DNA of 64,000 nt, taken from positions 10,945,319 through 11,009,318 of the forward strand of contig NC_080057.1 in the NCBI RefSeq assembly GCF_026212465.1, read 5' to 3'. The stretch's first letter is position 1. Every line of letters begins with the position of its first letter. A program made the position numbers and the translations under genes. This document shows positions 41,168-52,224 of this stretch, piece by piece. A model generated the notes under the pieces. That model made no database searches. It had not been told where the DNA came from and saw nothing but the letters and a program-made list of their open reading frames with translations. Origin of the DNA: Amaranthus tricolor. Taxonomy: Eukaryota > Streptophyta > Magnoliopsida > Caryophyllales > Amaranthaceae.

Positions 41168-42982
41168 TTAAGAATTAGGTTTAGGAACCCAGTTATCCTT
41201 GGGTTCCTTGTTGATTATACATGAATCATATTTCTTGATCCATAACTGTTCGACATGAATTTTATTTGCTATGTGATGCTGTTCCCTTTTTATACAATAA
41301 TATTTTAGGTGTCCAGTTTTACCACAAAAGGAACAGATTTTACTACTAGGGAGATCAACATAGACCTTTTTCTTTTTATCATTTTTAACATAACCTAGAC
41401 CTTCTTTACCTTTCGGTTTAGCATTTAGAATCCATTTGGGAACTTTATTGATTTTCCCTTTTCCTTTTAAATTAAGTTGATCTTTTAGATACTTATTTTC
41501 TCTTTCACATGATTCTAATTTTAATTTCATTTCTTGAAATTTCGTGCTAAACAAATGAGTGGATTTATCATTTTCATGCCATTTTAATCCTAGCAATTTG
41601 TTTAGATTCATTTCAATGTTAAGAGTGATGAATTCCTGCTTTATTTTCTCCAATTGCTCTTTTAACATGATATTCTGATCTAACAAATCAAAAAATCTAC
41701 TTTGCACATCAATCCTAAAGGTATTTAGATATGAAATATGATCTTTATTCAACTTAAAGTCTTTCTCTAATTGGAGACACTTAGCTATTTTTTCTTCTAA
41801 CTTCTCTTGTGTTTCCAAAAATAACTTAATTAATTTATCCTTACTTAAAATGAATAGATGTTTAGGAGAAGAACTAGAAGACATTACCTCTCTTTCTTTA
41901 GTTTCTTCATGAGATGCCATGAGACACAGATTTGCAGTTTCTTCCTCTATAGGAACTTCAGTTTCAGCTTCGCTTTCAATGTCACCCCAAGCTGCGATCA
42001 TTGCTTTACGAAAATCTTTTCTGAAGTTTCCCTTCTTTGGCATTCTTCCAGCTTCCCTTGTCTTCCCTTTGCCCTTCTCATTCTTCCATTGAGGGCAATC
42101 CTTGATGAAGTGATCAGTACTTCCACATTTGTGGCATTCAAAATTTGTCTTCAAGTTAGCAGTTCCTCTTTCCTTATTATTTCTTTGGTTTCTATATCTG
42201 CTGTTCCTGAAGAATTTTTTGAATTTACGTGCCAACATAGCAGCTTCCTCATCACCAGCTTCTGATTCTTCACTATCATCCGCTGCCAGAGCCAGTCCTT
42301 TATTTCGGGAACTGTCAGCTGTTCCCAAATGCAATTCGTGTGTCATGAGTGAACCAGCCAGCTCTTCCAAGTTGAACTTGGTGAAATCTTTGGACTCATG
42401 GATGGTTGTGACCTTAGCTCTCCAGCGCTCATCTTGTGGAAGACTTCTCAATATTTTCCTGACTTGTTCATCAACGGGAATGATCTTACCAAGAGAGACT
42501 AATTCGTTCGTGATATTTGTGAACCTGGTGAACATCTCTTGAATGTTCTCCCTAGGTTCCATAACAAACCTTTCATATTTGGACACTAGGAGGTCAATCT
42601 TGGAGCGCTTTACTTCACTTGTACCTTCATGGGTAACTTCCAGCAGGTCCCAAATCTGCTTTGCCGTTTTACAACCCATGATACGATTATGTTCATTTGG
42701 CCCGAGACCACAGTGAAGTAGCTTGATCGCAAGAGCGTTCATCACCATCTTTTGAAAGTCTTCTTTTTCGTACTCCGTGATTGGTTTTGGAATTGATTCA
42801 TTGTTGGAGTTGATGGTCGTCACTTCGAAATCTCCTATTTCAATTACTCTCCATACCTGGTAATTTTTGGCCTTTATAAAAATTTCCATCCTATTTTTCC
42901 AGTAGGTATAGAATTTCCCATCGAACATAGGTGGCCTTTGCGTAGAGTACCCTTCTTCCATGCGTTCGTTCATCTTCAACAT
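41168..42982 (-). CDS. Copia Gag, 604 codons, open
   Basis: Starts at ATG 42982 (MLKMNERMEEGYSTQRPPMF). Residues about 20-210 are a UBN2-type gag domain (YTYWKNRMEIFIKA, IWDLLEVTHEGTSEVKRSK, LVSLGKIIPVDEQVRKILRS). A CCHC knuckle lies at about 282-296 (CHKCGSTDHFIKDC), a long coiled coil at 390-500, and a second knuckle at about 546-560 (CSFCGKTGHLKYYC). Two spaced knuckles and the long C-terminal part fit SIRE Gag. It ends at a TAA just before the protease; in relatives gag and pol are one frame, so the stop may be a lesion. Confidence 0.9.
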   Translation of the reverse strand: MLKMNERMEEGYSTQRPPMFDGKFYTYWKNRMEIFIKAKNYQVWRVIEIGDFEVTTINSNNESIPKPITEYEKEDFQKMVMNALAIKLLHCGLGPNEHNRIMGCKTAKQIWDLLEVTHEGTSEVKRSKIDLLVSKYERFVMEPRENIQEMFTRFTNITNELVSLGKIIPVDEQVRKILRSLPQDERWRAKVTTIHESKDFTKFNLEELAGSLMTHELHLGTADSSRNKGLALAADDSEESEAGDEEAAMLARKFKKFFRNSRYRNQRNNKERGTANLKTNFECHKCGSTDHFIKDCPQWKNEKGKGKTREAGRMPKKGNFRKDFRKAMIAAWGDIESEAETEVPIEEETANLCLMASHEETKEREVMSSSSSPKHLFILSKDKLIKLFLETQEKLEEKIAKCLQLEKDFKLNKDHISYLNTFRIDVQSRFFDLLDQNIMLKEQLEKIKQEFITLNIEMNLNKLLGLKWHENDKSTHLFSTKFQEMKLKLESCERENKYLKDQLNLKGKGKINKVPKWILNAKPKGKEGLGYVKNDKKKKVYVDLPSSKICSFCGKTGHLKYYCIKREQHHIANKIHVEQLWIKKYDSCIINKEPKDNWVPKPNS

Positions 42983-43031
42983 CTTGCCAGGGAACAGGAT
43001 ACTGCTCTCAGGGTTTCCTGATTAAATGAGG

Positions 43032-43050
43032 AACAGGGCTCTGATACCAA
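43032..43050 (-). other. Primer binding site of the SIRE-type copia
   Basis: Element strand reads TTGGTATCAGAGCCCTGTT, directly inside the 5' LTR: a perfect TGGTATCAGAGC match to initiator tRNA-Met. Confidence 0.93.
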
Positions 43051-43051
43051 T

Positions 43052-44255
43052 TGTTGAAATACACGAAGATGGTCGAATGCAACAAGAGGAGGGGTGAATT
43101 GTTGTGTATCTAACTTTACTTCGTTTTTCTTCTAATTTGCGGAATTTTAACAAACAAAATAAAGCTTAAACGTAAAAAGCAAAAGATAAAAAGGAGATAA
43201 AGATTTTAAGTGGAAACCTTCTTGGCCTAATAAGAAAGAAAAACCACGACCCCCCGGGATTTCAAAATTCTCACTATGTTTTACGCAATTAAATACAATT
43301 ACATAAAACAGTTTGCTTCAATTGAAGCTTCTCTACTCTAGGCCTAATTATTTTTCTCTATTCTCCCTTTCTCTTTCTCTATTCTCACAATTCTCTTTTC
43401 TATTCCCTTAGACTTCTCATGAGTCTAATTACAACAAAACACTCATTAACCCTTACAAGGCCAATTCTCAAGAGATTAAAAATCAAAATAATTACTTAAG
43501 AAAAATATAATAAATTAATTGGCATTTAAAAACAGAAAATATTTTTCTTAAATGATCTCCCTTTAATGGACACTCTTGGATGGATATCGGTTTGAGCAAT
43601 GTTCCTCCTATTTATAGTGGGAACAGACAGCAGTTACCTTAGACACACCTCCCACTATCATCCGCGTTCTCAAAATAAAAGGATAGTGGAATTGCCAAAA
43701 GAATAAATGACCGGCTGTCATTTGCACAAAGATAAAATCAGTTTCCTTAAGCTAAAAATAGCATAGGAGTTAAAAAGAACAAGATCCTAAAATATAGGAG
43801 ATCTTGTTTTAGCCGTCTAAATTTAAAAGGAGACTTATTCAAAATGAAGAATAAGTCTTCTCCACATTTTAGGCATTTAAAAAAACTTTTTGTCAATTAA
43901 TAAATTAATTTAATTAAGCAACTAATTAAACTTTTAATCTTTTACATTAACTAAGAAAACAGAAAACATAATTTTCGTAACTTCCAGTCAATGTCTTCTC
44001 CAGACCTGTATCGTGGGGAACAGTGTACTGTCTCCATCTACAACTTTCATCAGAATGTTTACTCTAGGAACAGTAAGCTGACTTCTAAAGCAATTATCAA
44101 CCTTCTTGGATATTCAAGACACGTACAGCTTCCACGAACAAAGTCATAGGCGTTATCAACGGTTAACATAATCGGATATTTACCTACAAAACAATCTCGA
44201 AAATATGTTTGTTTATCTAAAAGTGAAGTCATCATCAAAACCTTAAGAGCCAACA
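43052..44255 (-). repeat. 5' LTR of the SIRE-type copia
   Basis: Partner of 33715-34917, same TG...CA ends. By eye about three dozen substitutions and a few 1-bp indels separate the two, e.g. near 43095 and 43252-43258. Confidence 0.95.
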
Positions 44256-44321
44256 GGTAATATCAGAATTCGAAACGAGCATCTCATCGTCTTCTTGCTG
44301 CAAAACACCAATCCGATCCAT

Positions 44322-44500
44322 ATTATGACAATAGGCAACAAAAATTGAAGACGAAGTAAAGAAAGTAAAGAAAATGAAGAGAGATCGTGAAGAGAAAACG
44401 AAGACGAAGACGAAGAAGGTGGTGGTGGTGTTCGAGGTTAGAATTTGGAGGAAAAGAAGAAAATGAAACTGAAAAGTCTTCTTTTCGTTTTTTTTTTCTT
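44322..44500 (-). promoter_or_regulatory. 5' leader of the captured UBP gene
   Basis: On the minus strand, CACCACCACCACCTTCTTCG (44430 region) and CTTCGTCTTCG runs lead to ATG 44321: CT/AC-rich, as plant 5' UTRs are. This indicates that the capture included the UTR, and perhaps promoter DNA. 44500-44940 beyond is AT-rich with nothing recognised. Confidence 0.5.
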
Positions 44501-44939
44501 TTTTTTAATTTGGAGGTTTGGAAAATAAATTTTTTTCTCTAATTTCCAATTGGGTAAACCCAAGGTGTTTAAAAATAAATAACCACCACCTCATATACAT
44601 GTTAAAAATCAGTTTTTTATTTTTTATTTTTATGTTTTTTTATAAGCTGTTTGTATGGGCTCGTCTCACGGTAGGACAATCTTATCTAAGACTTGTTGAT
44701 CTTAAATAGGCAAAATTATTAGTCAAATTTATTACAATAGCATGCATTAATGTATAGTAATCTTGGTGTGAAAGCTACAATAAAATTATAAAAAAGTGTA
44801 TATGAGAAACTAATTTGAGCGGAAAATTTTTTTTACCAGAGGTTAACACATGTCATTAGGTGGTCTTTGCTTTAGTATATATAGAATAGAATGATGATTG
44901 TAATAAACTCAATTTTGTATCTTTCTCCACATTAATTAT

Positions 44940-45224
44940 TAGTAAAAGATTTGCAACGACTTTGTTATATCTGTATATTAATTAGTTTTTACAATGATAT
45001 ATATAGTTACGAATTATTTATTTAATTTTAACAATTAAATTTGTCGTTGTAAAAAATAAGATTATATCGAAAAATTATTTTAAGTGGTGGGGAAGTTAAT
45101 TTTTTTCTTATTGCAACGATTATTTAGCAATAACAACAAATTTCGCAACAACTTGAATTTTTCACAACGAAAAAAATATAGTCGTTACTAAAAGTTATTG
45201 CTAAAAATTATTTTTCTTGTAGTG
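44940..45224. mobile_element. CACTA-B family end fragment
   Basis: The right side ends TTTTTCTTGTAGTG at 45224. Inside are TTGCAACGAC, GTCGTTGTAAAAA and GTTATTGCTAAAAA words as in CACTA-B1. The left end is decayed or missing, with no convincing inverted end near 44940. It is an old short member of that family inside the Pack-CACTA. Confidence 0.6.
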
Positions 45225-45420
45225 ATCGCTGATTTGAGAATGATTATAGCGCTTACAACGAACCCTAGATCGAGAAGTCAATGGCGTTGGTGAGTATAAT
45301 CGCGTCGAACTACTGACCATTGTTGATGATAGTAGCGATTATTGATAATTTGAAGAATTTTTGAAGATTAATTTTGGGGGAAAAAAGGTTGTCGAAGAGA
45401 GCTAAGGACAGTGGTATGAA
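45225..45420 (-). other. Exon-like start, unassigned
   Basis: Minus-strand ATG at 45320 opens MVSSSTRLYSPTPLTSRSRV followed by RCKRYNH and runs into the CACTA-B end at 45224. Upstream (45321-45420) is UTR-like. It may be the first exon of a small gene, perhaps a zinc-finger type (R-C-K start), but too short to name. Confidence 0.3.
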
Positions 45421-45952
45421 TGGTGGTTCAATTGCATATTCTTTGAGACAAACTAAATTTTCATATTATTTTCAATTTGGCGGTTTTTTGGTGTGAAATT
45501 TTTAAGAAAAATTAAGAGAACTTACTATTAGGAAATTAAGGAGTTCTCTTTGGTCAAGTTGTGGGTCAAAGAGATTAACAAAGAGAACTGCTATGTTAAA
45601 ACATTGTTTTCTTTGGTCTAAGATATCTCTTTTCTATTTAGGAATTCTCTTTATGCATGTTACCTTTTAACAAAGAGAACTGCTATGTTAGAACATTATT
45701 TTCTTTGGTCTAAGAGATCTCTTTTCTATTTAAAAGTTTTCTTTATGCATGTTCCCTTTTCCCTTTTTTGTAGTAGTGTACACCTCATCATTTTCGTTTA
45801 TAGCTCTTGTATATAAGTAGCATAGCTTCCGCTTTCTATATTGATTAGTTCAAGTTTAATACAAAATGCCTTAGTAATATTTTTTTCACTATTATACAAA
45901 AGGGTTTTCCTTATTCTTTAGTAGTTTTGATTTCTTATTGCACATTGTAACA

Positions 45953-45966
45953 TGGTATTTGAGCAG
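45953..45966 (+). other. Primer binding site, decayed copia
   Basis: TGGTATTTGAGCAG directly after the LTR end at 45952: two mismatches from TGGTATCAGAGCAG. Confidence 0.55.
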
Positions 45967-46154
45967 TAATCGTCCTGTACGCATATCTGATATTTTATTT
46001 ATTCGTCATTCTTCATTTCATCTTCTACATTTTTGTTATTGTATATATCTTCATATTTGCAAATGTTTTTCAAAATGACTATTAACAAACCTCAATCACA
46101 AATTTAAACACCTCTACTACATGACATTTAACTCAAAATTCAGAACTTTTTTTT

Positions 46155-47790
46155 AAGCTTAATGTTTAAAATATTTGGAGAAATGAGTGTCACCCCAAAC
46201 TATTTGCAAAAATAAGCTTCTAAGTAAAACGCTGGCAAGGGTAGTGTTCTTGTACCCTAATGGGTCTGGAACTGGGTTTTGGGTCGAAGTGGAAAAACGC
46301 TGTCAAAGACTGCGTTTTACACTTAATGGAAAATGCTGACCTCTACATAATTTTTTATTTTTTTATTTTTGTCTTTTCTCTTCTTCTAAACTTCTTCTCC
46401 ATTCCAATGGCTTCCCTTTCTCTACCTAAATACTCTCTTCCTTTTTTTCGACCCTATGTTGTTATACTCCTAATATGCATATACCTTCAATATTGGTATT
46501 TGTTGCTTGCTGCAAATTCGAAAAAAGAAATGCTTGTGAGGATATCATATATCAGATATTGATAAAAATAATTCAACCGAATACTCTTCCATCATATATC
46601 AAACAAAACAAAGGGGAATATCTAATAAACATAATGTAAAACAAATAATTAACGTATGCTAAAATTGAAATTTGAAAGTATAAGACGAAAATGTCCCCTG
46701 ACAGTAGGTTTACAAATTTCCTAATCCCTAATATGGCTACTGTTCCTATGCTCCATTAACTGTGCCTACTCGTACTTTATTTTGTTTCAATTGCCTATTC
46801 TCTTTTAGTTTCTATCTGTACAACACATTATGATACCACGAGCTAGTTTTCTATTAAGTGTGATGATTTGGAGATGATAGTAAGGTTATGAAAAAATGGG
46901 TTTTTGGAGTTTGGGATGGAAAAGTAAAAGGAATAGTGTTTAGGAAGAGAAAGGGAAGTAATTGGAATGGAGAGGAAGTTTAGAAGAAGATAAAACACAA
47001 AAAAATAAAATAAAATAAAATAAATTATGTATAGGAAAAAATGCTGCGTAGGGCAGCGTTTTCCATTTAGTGTAAAACGTTGTTTTTGACATCGTTTTTC
47101 CCCTTTAATCCAAAATTCAATTCCCAATCCATTAGGGTACAAAAACGTTGTCCTTCTTACGGCCCATTTGGTACATGGTATTAGAGGGCAGTAATGGTAA
47201 TAAAATTAAGTAATAAAAAATTTGGTTGTTTGGATGCCTTCAATGGTAATGGATGGTAATAAAATAAGGTAATGAAATTACCAAAAAAGGTCATTTTTAT
47301 TACCATCAAACAAGCTGGTATTAGGCTGTAATGGTAATGAAATATTACTGTGGTAATAAAATAAGGTAATGTTGTTTCGAGCTGAAAAAAAAATGAAGAA
47401 AAAAAAAGGTAATGTATATGATTATTCAAAAAAATATTATTATTAAAAAAAGAATTATTACATACAATAATTTATATACAATAATGCTTTTAGATACAAA
47501 TATACAATAATAAAACTAAGAGTCATTACCATTTTTTATTACTAACATCCAAATGCAATCAATGGATTATTATCTTCCATTAGCATTCTTTAGTCATGCA
47601 CACCAAACAAAAAAATCTTCATTACCAATTCTCATATCCATTCCTTCATTACTATTATTATTACAACATTTCATTCCCATTACTTTATTACCATCAACCA
47701 AAGGGGCCGTTAGAGTTTTACCTAGAAGCTTATTTGTACAAATAGTTTGTGGGTGACACTTATCTTTCCAAATACTTTTAAAATTAAGCA
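46155..47790. mobile_element. Long-inverted-repeat element (MULE or foldback type)
   Basis: Left arm 46155-46455 (GAGTGTCACCCCAAACTATT, TTGTACCCTAATGG, TTCTTCTAAACTTCTTCTCC) pairs with the right arm, itself split by a MITE into 46890-47159 and 47713-47790. Arms are about 300 bp with scattered mismatches. The spacer (46456-46889) is AT-rich without a gene. Exact ends and target duplication are not resolved. It sits inside the decayed copia between its primer site and gag. Confidence 0.7.
47160..47709. mobile_element. PIF/Harbinger-like MITE
   Basis: Ends CGGCCCATTTGGT (47160) and ACCAAAGGGGCCG (47709) are inverted repeats. The target duplication TTA lies at 47157-47159 and 47710-47712. 550 bp, non-coding, rich in GGTAATAAA / TTATTACC words. 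Removing it and one TTA restores the continuous right arm of the surrounding element, which is an internal empty-site check. Confidence 0.85.
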
Positions 47791-47879
47791 TAAAATTGGT
47801 GAGTATTCTTTTCGAGGGTACTTGATTTTCACCATGGAAAAGAGCTATAATCATAGATCTTGGTTCCCAAAATAATTAA

Positions 47880-48170
47880 GATTATGTAGATTGCAGTTTG
47901 AAAAAGCCACACATAGATCCTAATGAACTCAAAGCTTAGGAGAGGTGTAATAGATTAGATTATTTCTTTTCTTAAATGATTTGCTGCAAAAAGTGTGATG
48001 TATATTACAATGTTCCAAAGATATGTGGAAGAATCTTGAGGATCGATTTGGCTAAAACTCAAGCTCTTTACTATACTCTCATCAAGAAGAACTTTCAAGA
48101 ATACAACAAGAAAACAAGGGATTTAATGACACTCTTGGTATGATGTTTTTGTGAAGCATCATAATTTATC
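47880..48170 (+). pseudogene. Copia gag (UBN2) remnant
   Basis: Around 48010-48130 the plus strand reads CSKDMWKNLEDRFG, a stop, then SSSLLYSHQEELSRIQQ: the conserved core of plant copia gag (W.DL..RF followed by LY.L..EL). Several stops and frameshifts. Same strand as the LTR ending at 45952, so they probably belong together. Confidence 0.6.
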
Positions 48171-48663
48171 TTAAAGGTGAAGGTTGATAGGAGATCTATA
48201 ACTCTCTAGAGGGGCAGATGAATAGAGAGTATGGCAGTTTAAAATTTTTGTCTTGACAGTTATCTCAAGAGCTTATGAGGCGCTTCAAACAGTTTGTTGG
48301 TTATGAAAACTAAGACTAAAGTGCGAAAATTAAAGGTAGAAAAAACACGTGAATTATTATCAAGGTTCAGCTATCAATAGCCAACTCCTCGCCTATAGGT
48401 TCCTTGTCAACCCTTAGGATTCAAACCTCTTTTATTAGTTGAATCTAGACCACTAAGAAGATCTCTCTATGTTCTCTCACCACGTTTTTCCCCTTGAAAA
48501 ACGGTCTACAAATTTCCTCTTCACAAAAGATAAATAACAATCTCATAATAGAGACAATGATCGAATACTTTCAAAAATATTTTAAGTTTGAGGCGTAAAT
48601 AAATTCTAATCTAACTCTCTTAAGACACTAAGACCTATTACAATAGATGAGATTTAGAAAACT
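48171..48663. other. Unassigned, likely copia remnant
   Basis: No recognisable motif. AT-rich, between the gag remnant and the gypsy C LTR. Confidence 0.3.
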
Positions 48664-50740
48664 TGTAACACCCCAAAATTTTGTAACCCTATTTGTGAAG
48701 ATTTTGAAAAGAGTGTATCCCATTTACTACTATCCTAATTTACTAAATTAATGTCATTTCCACTCTATCTGGCAAGAACAAAGTTCTCTTCCTCCTTGCC
48801 CTAGCCTCCAAACGCCTACCATCTCTCTTCCATACTTGGCGTTTCTTCCATTTTTGCTAATTAAATTGTAAATATACTCTTTAAACTATGATTATTATTG
48901 TTAAAGGCATGATTTCTATGTTTAATTATCAAATTATAAAAATTTATAAATCTGAAAATTTTATTAAATATGTTATTTGATGTGTGTTATAGTTTTATAA
49001 TGTTCATGTGATGTAGAAATTTTATGGGTATTAGATAATAGAAAATGTGAGCATGTTTATATGAGTATTTGTTGTAGGAATGGTTAGATAATACAATGTT
49101 GTATGTATATTATGATAAAAGCATAAAATTGTGTCACCCATTTTTAAATTAAGAGATGAGAAATTTTCGGATTTGATATGTGTGCTAAACTTTGTAAATT
49201 GTGTTGTGAAAGTGGGTACTTTTTGTTAAAAAAATATTTGTGATAATAAAATGATAAAAACGAAATAATTAAAATTAAAAACATGATGATTGTGATAAAT
49301 TTAAAAATTTGGATAGGATAATAATAATATCCATATTGTAAGTTTTTGTTTAGTAAATTGGTAAAATACCACAAGTTTGAAAATTAGCAAAACAATGGGG
49401 TGTTGGACTCGTTTTTACCTTAATATAGGTTAAAAACACCTAGGGTATTTTTAATATTATGAAATTTTGTACCTGGGGGTTTTGATATCTTCTAAACGTA
49501 ACGGTGAAGTCGAAATTTCAGTTTGACAGTCCTTACCTACCGTTATAGACAGATTCTTAAATCTGAATTTTTATTTAATAATGTGGTTGTGTAAAGTGCA
49601 TTGGGTGAGTTAGTGCTTTTTATAGAATGTCTTGGGAGGATATGTGTCTAGTGGTTTGTGATTTAAGATAGCATTAATGTGTGCGTATCCAACTATGTAC
49701 GATTAAATTATATATGATCTCGATTCGTGATTGGAAGTTGATAAGTACGTTAGAGTTGCTTTTGTCTTCTAAAGGTAACTACACGTAGTAAAATATTATA
49801 TCACGTTGATTCTTTATTGAGAAAAAATGGATGTAGTATAAAGAAGATAGTATGTTTTCCTTAATCAACAAGTATGATTTCAATGATTTGATATGTAGAG
49901 ATAGTATGTCCTTCCTAAGATAAAAGTGGACGTAGTATGACTTCAATTGGTGGACTGTTTTTACTCACGGTATATGAGGGCATTATGAGCTACCGTTGGG
50001 GTATGCATACTTAACCATAGGCACCGAAGTATGGCGCATTGCCTATGGTGGAAACTTGCTTATAAATTAGCTTCCCCTTACATATTGTTCTCACACTTGG
50101 AGTTTGAGTTGTTTCCGTAGTATGGCGATTTGTTCTGGCAGTCTGGCTAGGCAATGATAGCAGTATGGCTAACTAGTCTAAAGTGAATTATTTAGAAACA
50201 ATGAAGTTGAACTTAATCAAAAATTAACTAAATCAACTATAATGGATCAAGCTTATAAGAAATGTTAATTCTTTAATAGTATGTTTTATTTTGTGTAGTA
50301 TTTTGCTGATGTGTACCTTTGAAGTTTACGATCATGCGATGATGTTGTTTTCTCTTGTGGTTAACAACTAGCAGTTAGTTAAGTTGTAGGCTGGGGAGTG
50401 AGGTTCCACTTGCGAAGAATACAATTTAACTATGAAAGGACCGAACATTAGACCTTTCTTTTTAGTTCCTCAAACATTTGTTTTGGGTTAAGAGGCGTCA
50501 ACGCTCTCGAGTTGTATTCCTTTTTCGGATAATTTATGCTTCGTACTATTTTACTTTAGTTTTCGCTACTAGACCTTAAACTTTAATAACATTGTAATAA
50601 CTCAAATACAACTTGATTCGCCACGTCTTTCTTTTAAATAAATTTATGTTTACTGTTCCAAGATATCCTTGATTAACTCGATTTTCTAATTTTATTTAAA
50701 ATTATATTTTTATCGAACTGAGTTTCTTCGGGCCGTTACA
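48664..50740 (+). repeat. 5' LTR of gypsy C (2.1 kb)
   Basis: Starts TGTAACACCCCAAAATTTTG and ends CGGGCCGTTACA. It is followed by a decayed primer site, so it is a 5' LTR rather than a solo LTR. No 5-bp target duplication can be tested because the right LTR is missing. Interior has GTAGTATG / AGTATGGC words and no gene. Confidence 0.75.
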
Positions 50741-50985
50741 ACTAGTATAATAGCAGGAGTTCTAATCTAATGCTATAAAGGTAAATTAAGTAGCCTAATA
50801 AGAAATAAAAGGTGTCCAAAAAGTTACGAGAGAATTCGGTAGAATTTAAGGAGTATTTTACGATTTGTGTCACTAAATTCTTCTAAACCTCTAAGATAAA
50901 TACGAAAATATTAGTTGTGTACTTACTTGATATTGCTCATATTTTATAGTTGTGTTATGTGTTGTAATTCTTTATCATAAATTAT
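50741..50985 (+). other. Gypsy C primer site and leader
   Basis: TAGTATAATAGCAGGAG at 50744 resembles TGGTATCAGAGCAGGAG with three or four changes. The leader then runs to the CACTA-3 insertion and resumes at 55197. Confidence 0.5.
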
Positions 50986-50999
50986 CACTAGTGGAAAAA

Positions 51000-51225
51000 A
51001 TTGTATTTGCTGCTCATCATTTGCTGCGGTTTTTTATATTGCAGCAATAAATAGGAAAATGTATTAGAAAAAAAAAAAAAACTTTAATTGCTGCGGTTAA
51101 CCAATTGACCGCAGCAAATATCATTCACACATTAATTGCTGCGGTTAAAGCTAAACCGCAGCAAATAAACCTTCAAAATTTCTTAATTGCTCCGGTTCCC
51201 TTTGAACCGCAGCAAATGACCGTTG
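51000..51225. repeat. CACTA-3 left subterminal palindromes
   Basis: AATTGCTGCGGTTAA ... GACCGCAGCAAAT and two like units. The right cluster is at 54965-55185 with GCCCCTGACCGCAGCAAATA units. Confidence 0.75.
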
Positions 51226-51349
51226 GAATTTTAATTGAAAACCCGCCATCAGTTTCTTTTTTTACAAAACCCTTCACAAAACGATTAAACTGCTGCTTTG
51301 TTCTCTCATACGAACCCATTGAAAAACCGTTCGTGCATTTGCTTGTTCT

Positions 51350-51600
51350 ACTGTGTTCATCTTCATTCCATTCACAAACCCAGAAATCAAACGTTTGCTT
51401 GTTCTACTGTACGTGTTCATCTTCATTTTCATTCACAAACCCAGAAATCAAACGTTTGCTTGTTCTACTGTACGTTTTCATCTTCATTTTCATTCACAAA
51501 CCCAGAAATCAAACGTTTGCTTGTTCTACTGTACGTGTTCATCTTCATTTTAATTCACAAACCCAGAAATCAAACGTTTGCTTGTTCTACTGTGTTCACA
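51350..51600. repeat. 60-bp minisatellite in CACTA-3 leader
   Basis: About four near-perfect copies of a 60-bp unit containing CACAAACCCAGAAATCAAAC and GTTTGCTTGTTCTACTGT. Because 60 is a multiple of 3 it gives repeated open frames (KPRNQTFACSTV), which I regard as artefacts. Confidence 0.9.
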
Positions 51601-52224
51601 AACGTTTGCTTGTTTCGTGCATTTGCTTGTTCTACTGTGTGCATTCTTCAAAACAGTTTGAAACCAAAGGCATTTGCTTGTTCATCTTCAAAACTCACGA
51701 ATTAAGGTATTATTTCTCTTTTTAATTTCAATAAGCATTGAAATATCTCATTGTTGCTTCTGTTCTTGTTGCTGGTCGCATTTGCTTCTGTTCTTGTTGC
51801 TTCTGTTCAACAATATAAACAATGACCAATGATGATGTGTTGGGGGATAAAATTCCTGTTCAACAAGAACTTCAATTGCGGAGATTTTGTTGTGGCATCC
51901 TCAAGGTTGGACCGCTGCTTATATTATTGGAAGCAACAAATGTTTTTTTAAATTTATTTGCATTTGCATATGTATTCACTTATGATTTCGATTTCTTTGT
52001 ACAAGATACGCAATGTGAAAACTGTTCTTTTAGTCCATCTATTATCTCTTATTATGTTTGATTTTAGGATGTGATAGATGAATTATCTTTCTGTAGACTT
52101 TTTCGTAAGTTTTTTTCTCTTGTCCTTTTTGGTTGAAATGTTAAATTGTTCTAGAAAGAAACCTAGTGTGTCTTGATCTTAATTTCCTGGTAGACAACGT
52201 ATCAGAAAACCTGTGGTGGAGCAT

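Larger units (their letters stand above)
33715..44255 (-). mobile_element. SIRE-type Ty1/copia retrotransposon, full length
   Basis: Two LTRs (33715-34917 and 43052-44255), 5-bp target duplication GGTAA (33710-33714 and 44256-44260), primer site and polypurine tract, total 10,541 bp. Minus-strand order is 5' LTR, gag, pol (protease-integrase-RT-RNase H), accessory ORF, 3' LTR: the SIRE (Sirevirus) layout. It lies within exon 1 of the captured UBP gene. The LTRs differ at roughly three dozen sites counted by eye (about 3%), so the insertion is fairly young, yet pol already has five lesions. Confidence 0.95.

Noticed and set aside
46260..47142. ORFs on both strands around 46.3-47.1 kb
   Set aside because: They are the two arms of one inverted repeat; no protein motif.
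48664..50740. Solo LTR
   Set aside because: First impression, but a primer-site-like sequence and, after CACTA-3, an extra ORF and gag follow on the same strand, and no 5-bp duplication flanks it.
51105..51725. 206-codon plus-strand ORF
   Set aside because: Crosses subterminal palindromes and a 60-bp minisatellite; open only because the repeat length is a multiple of three.
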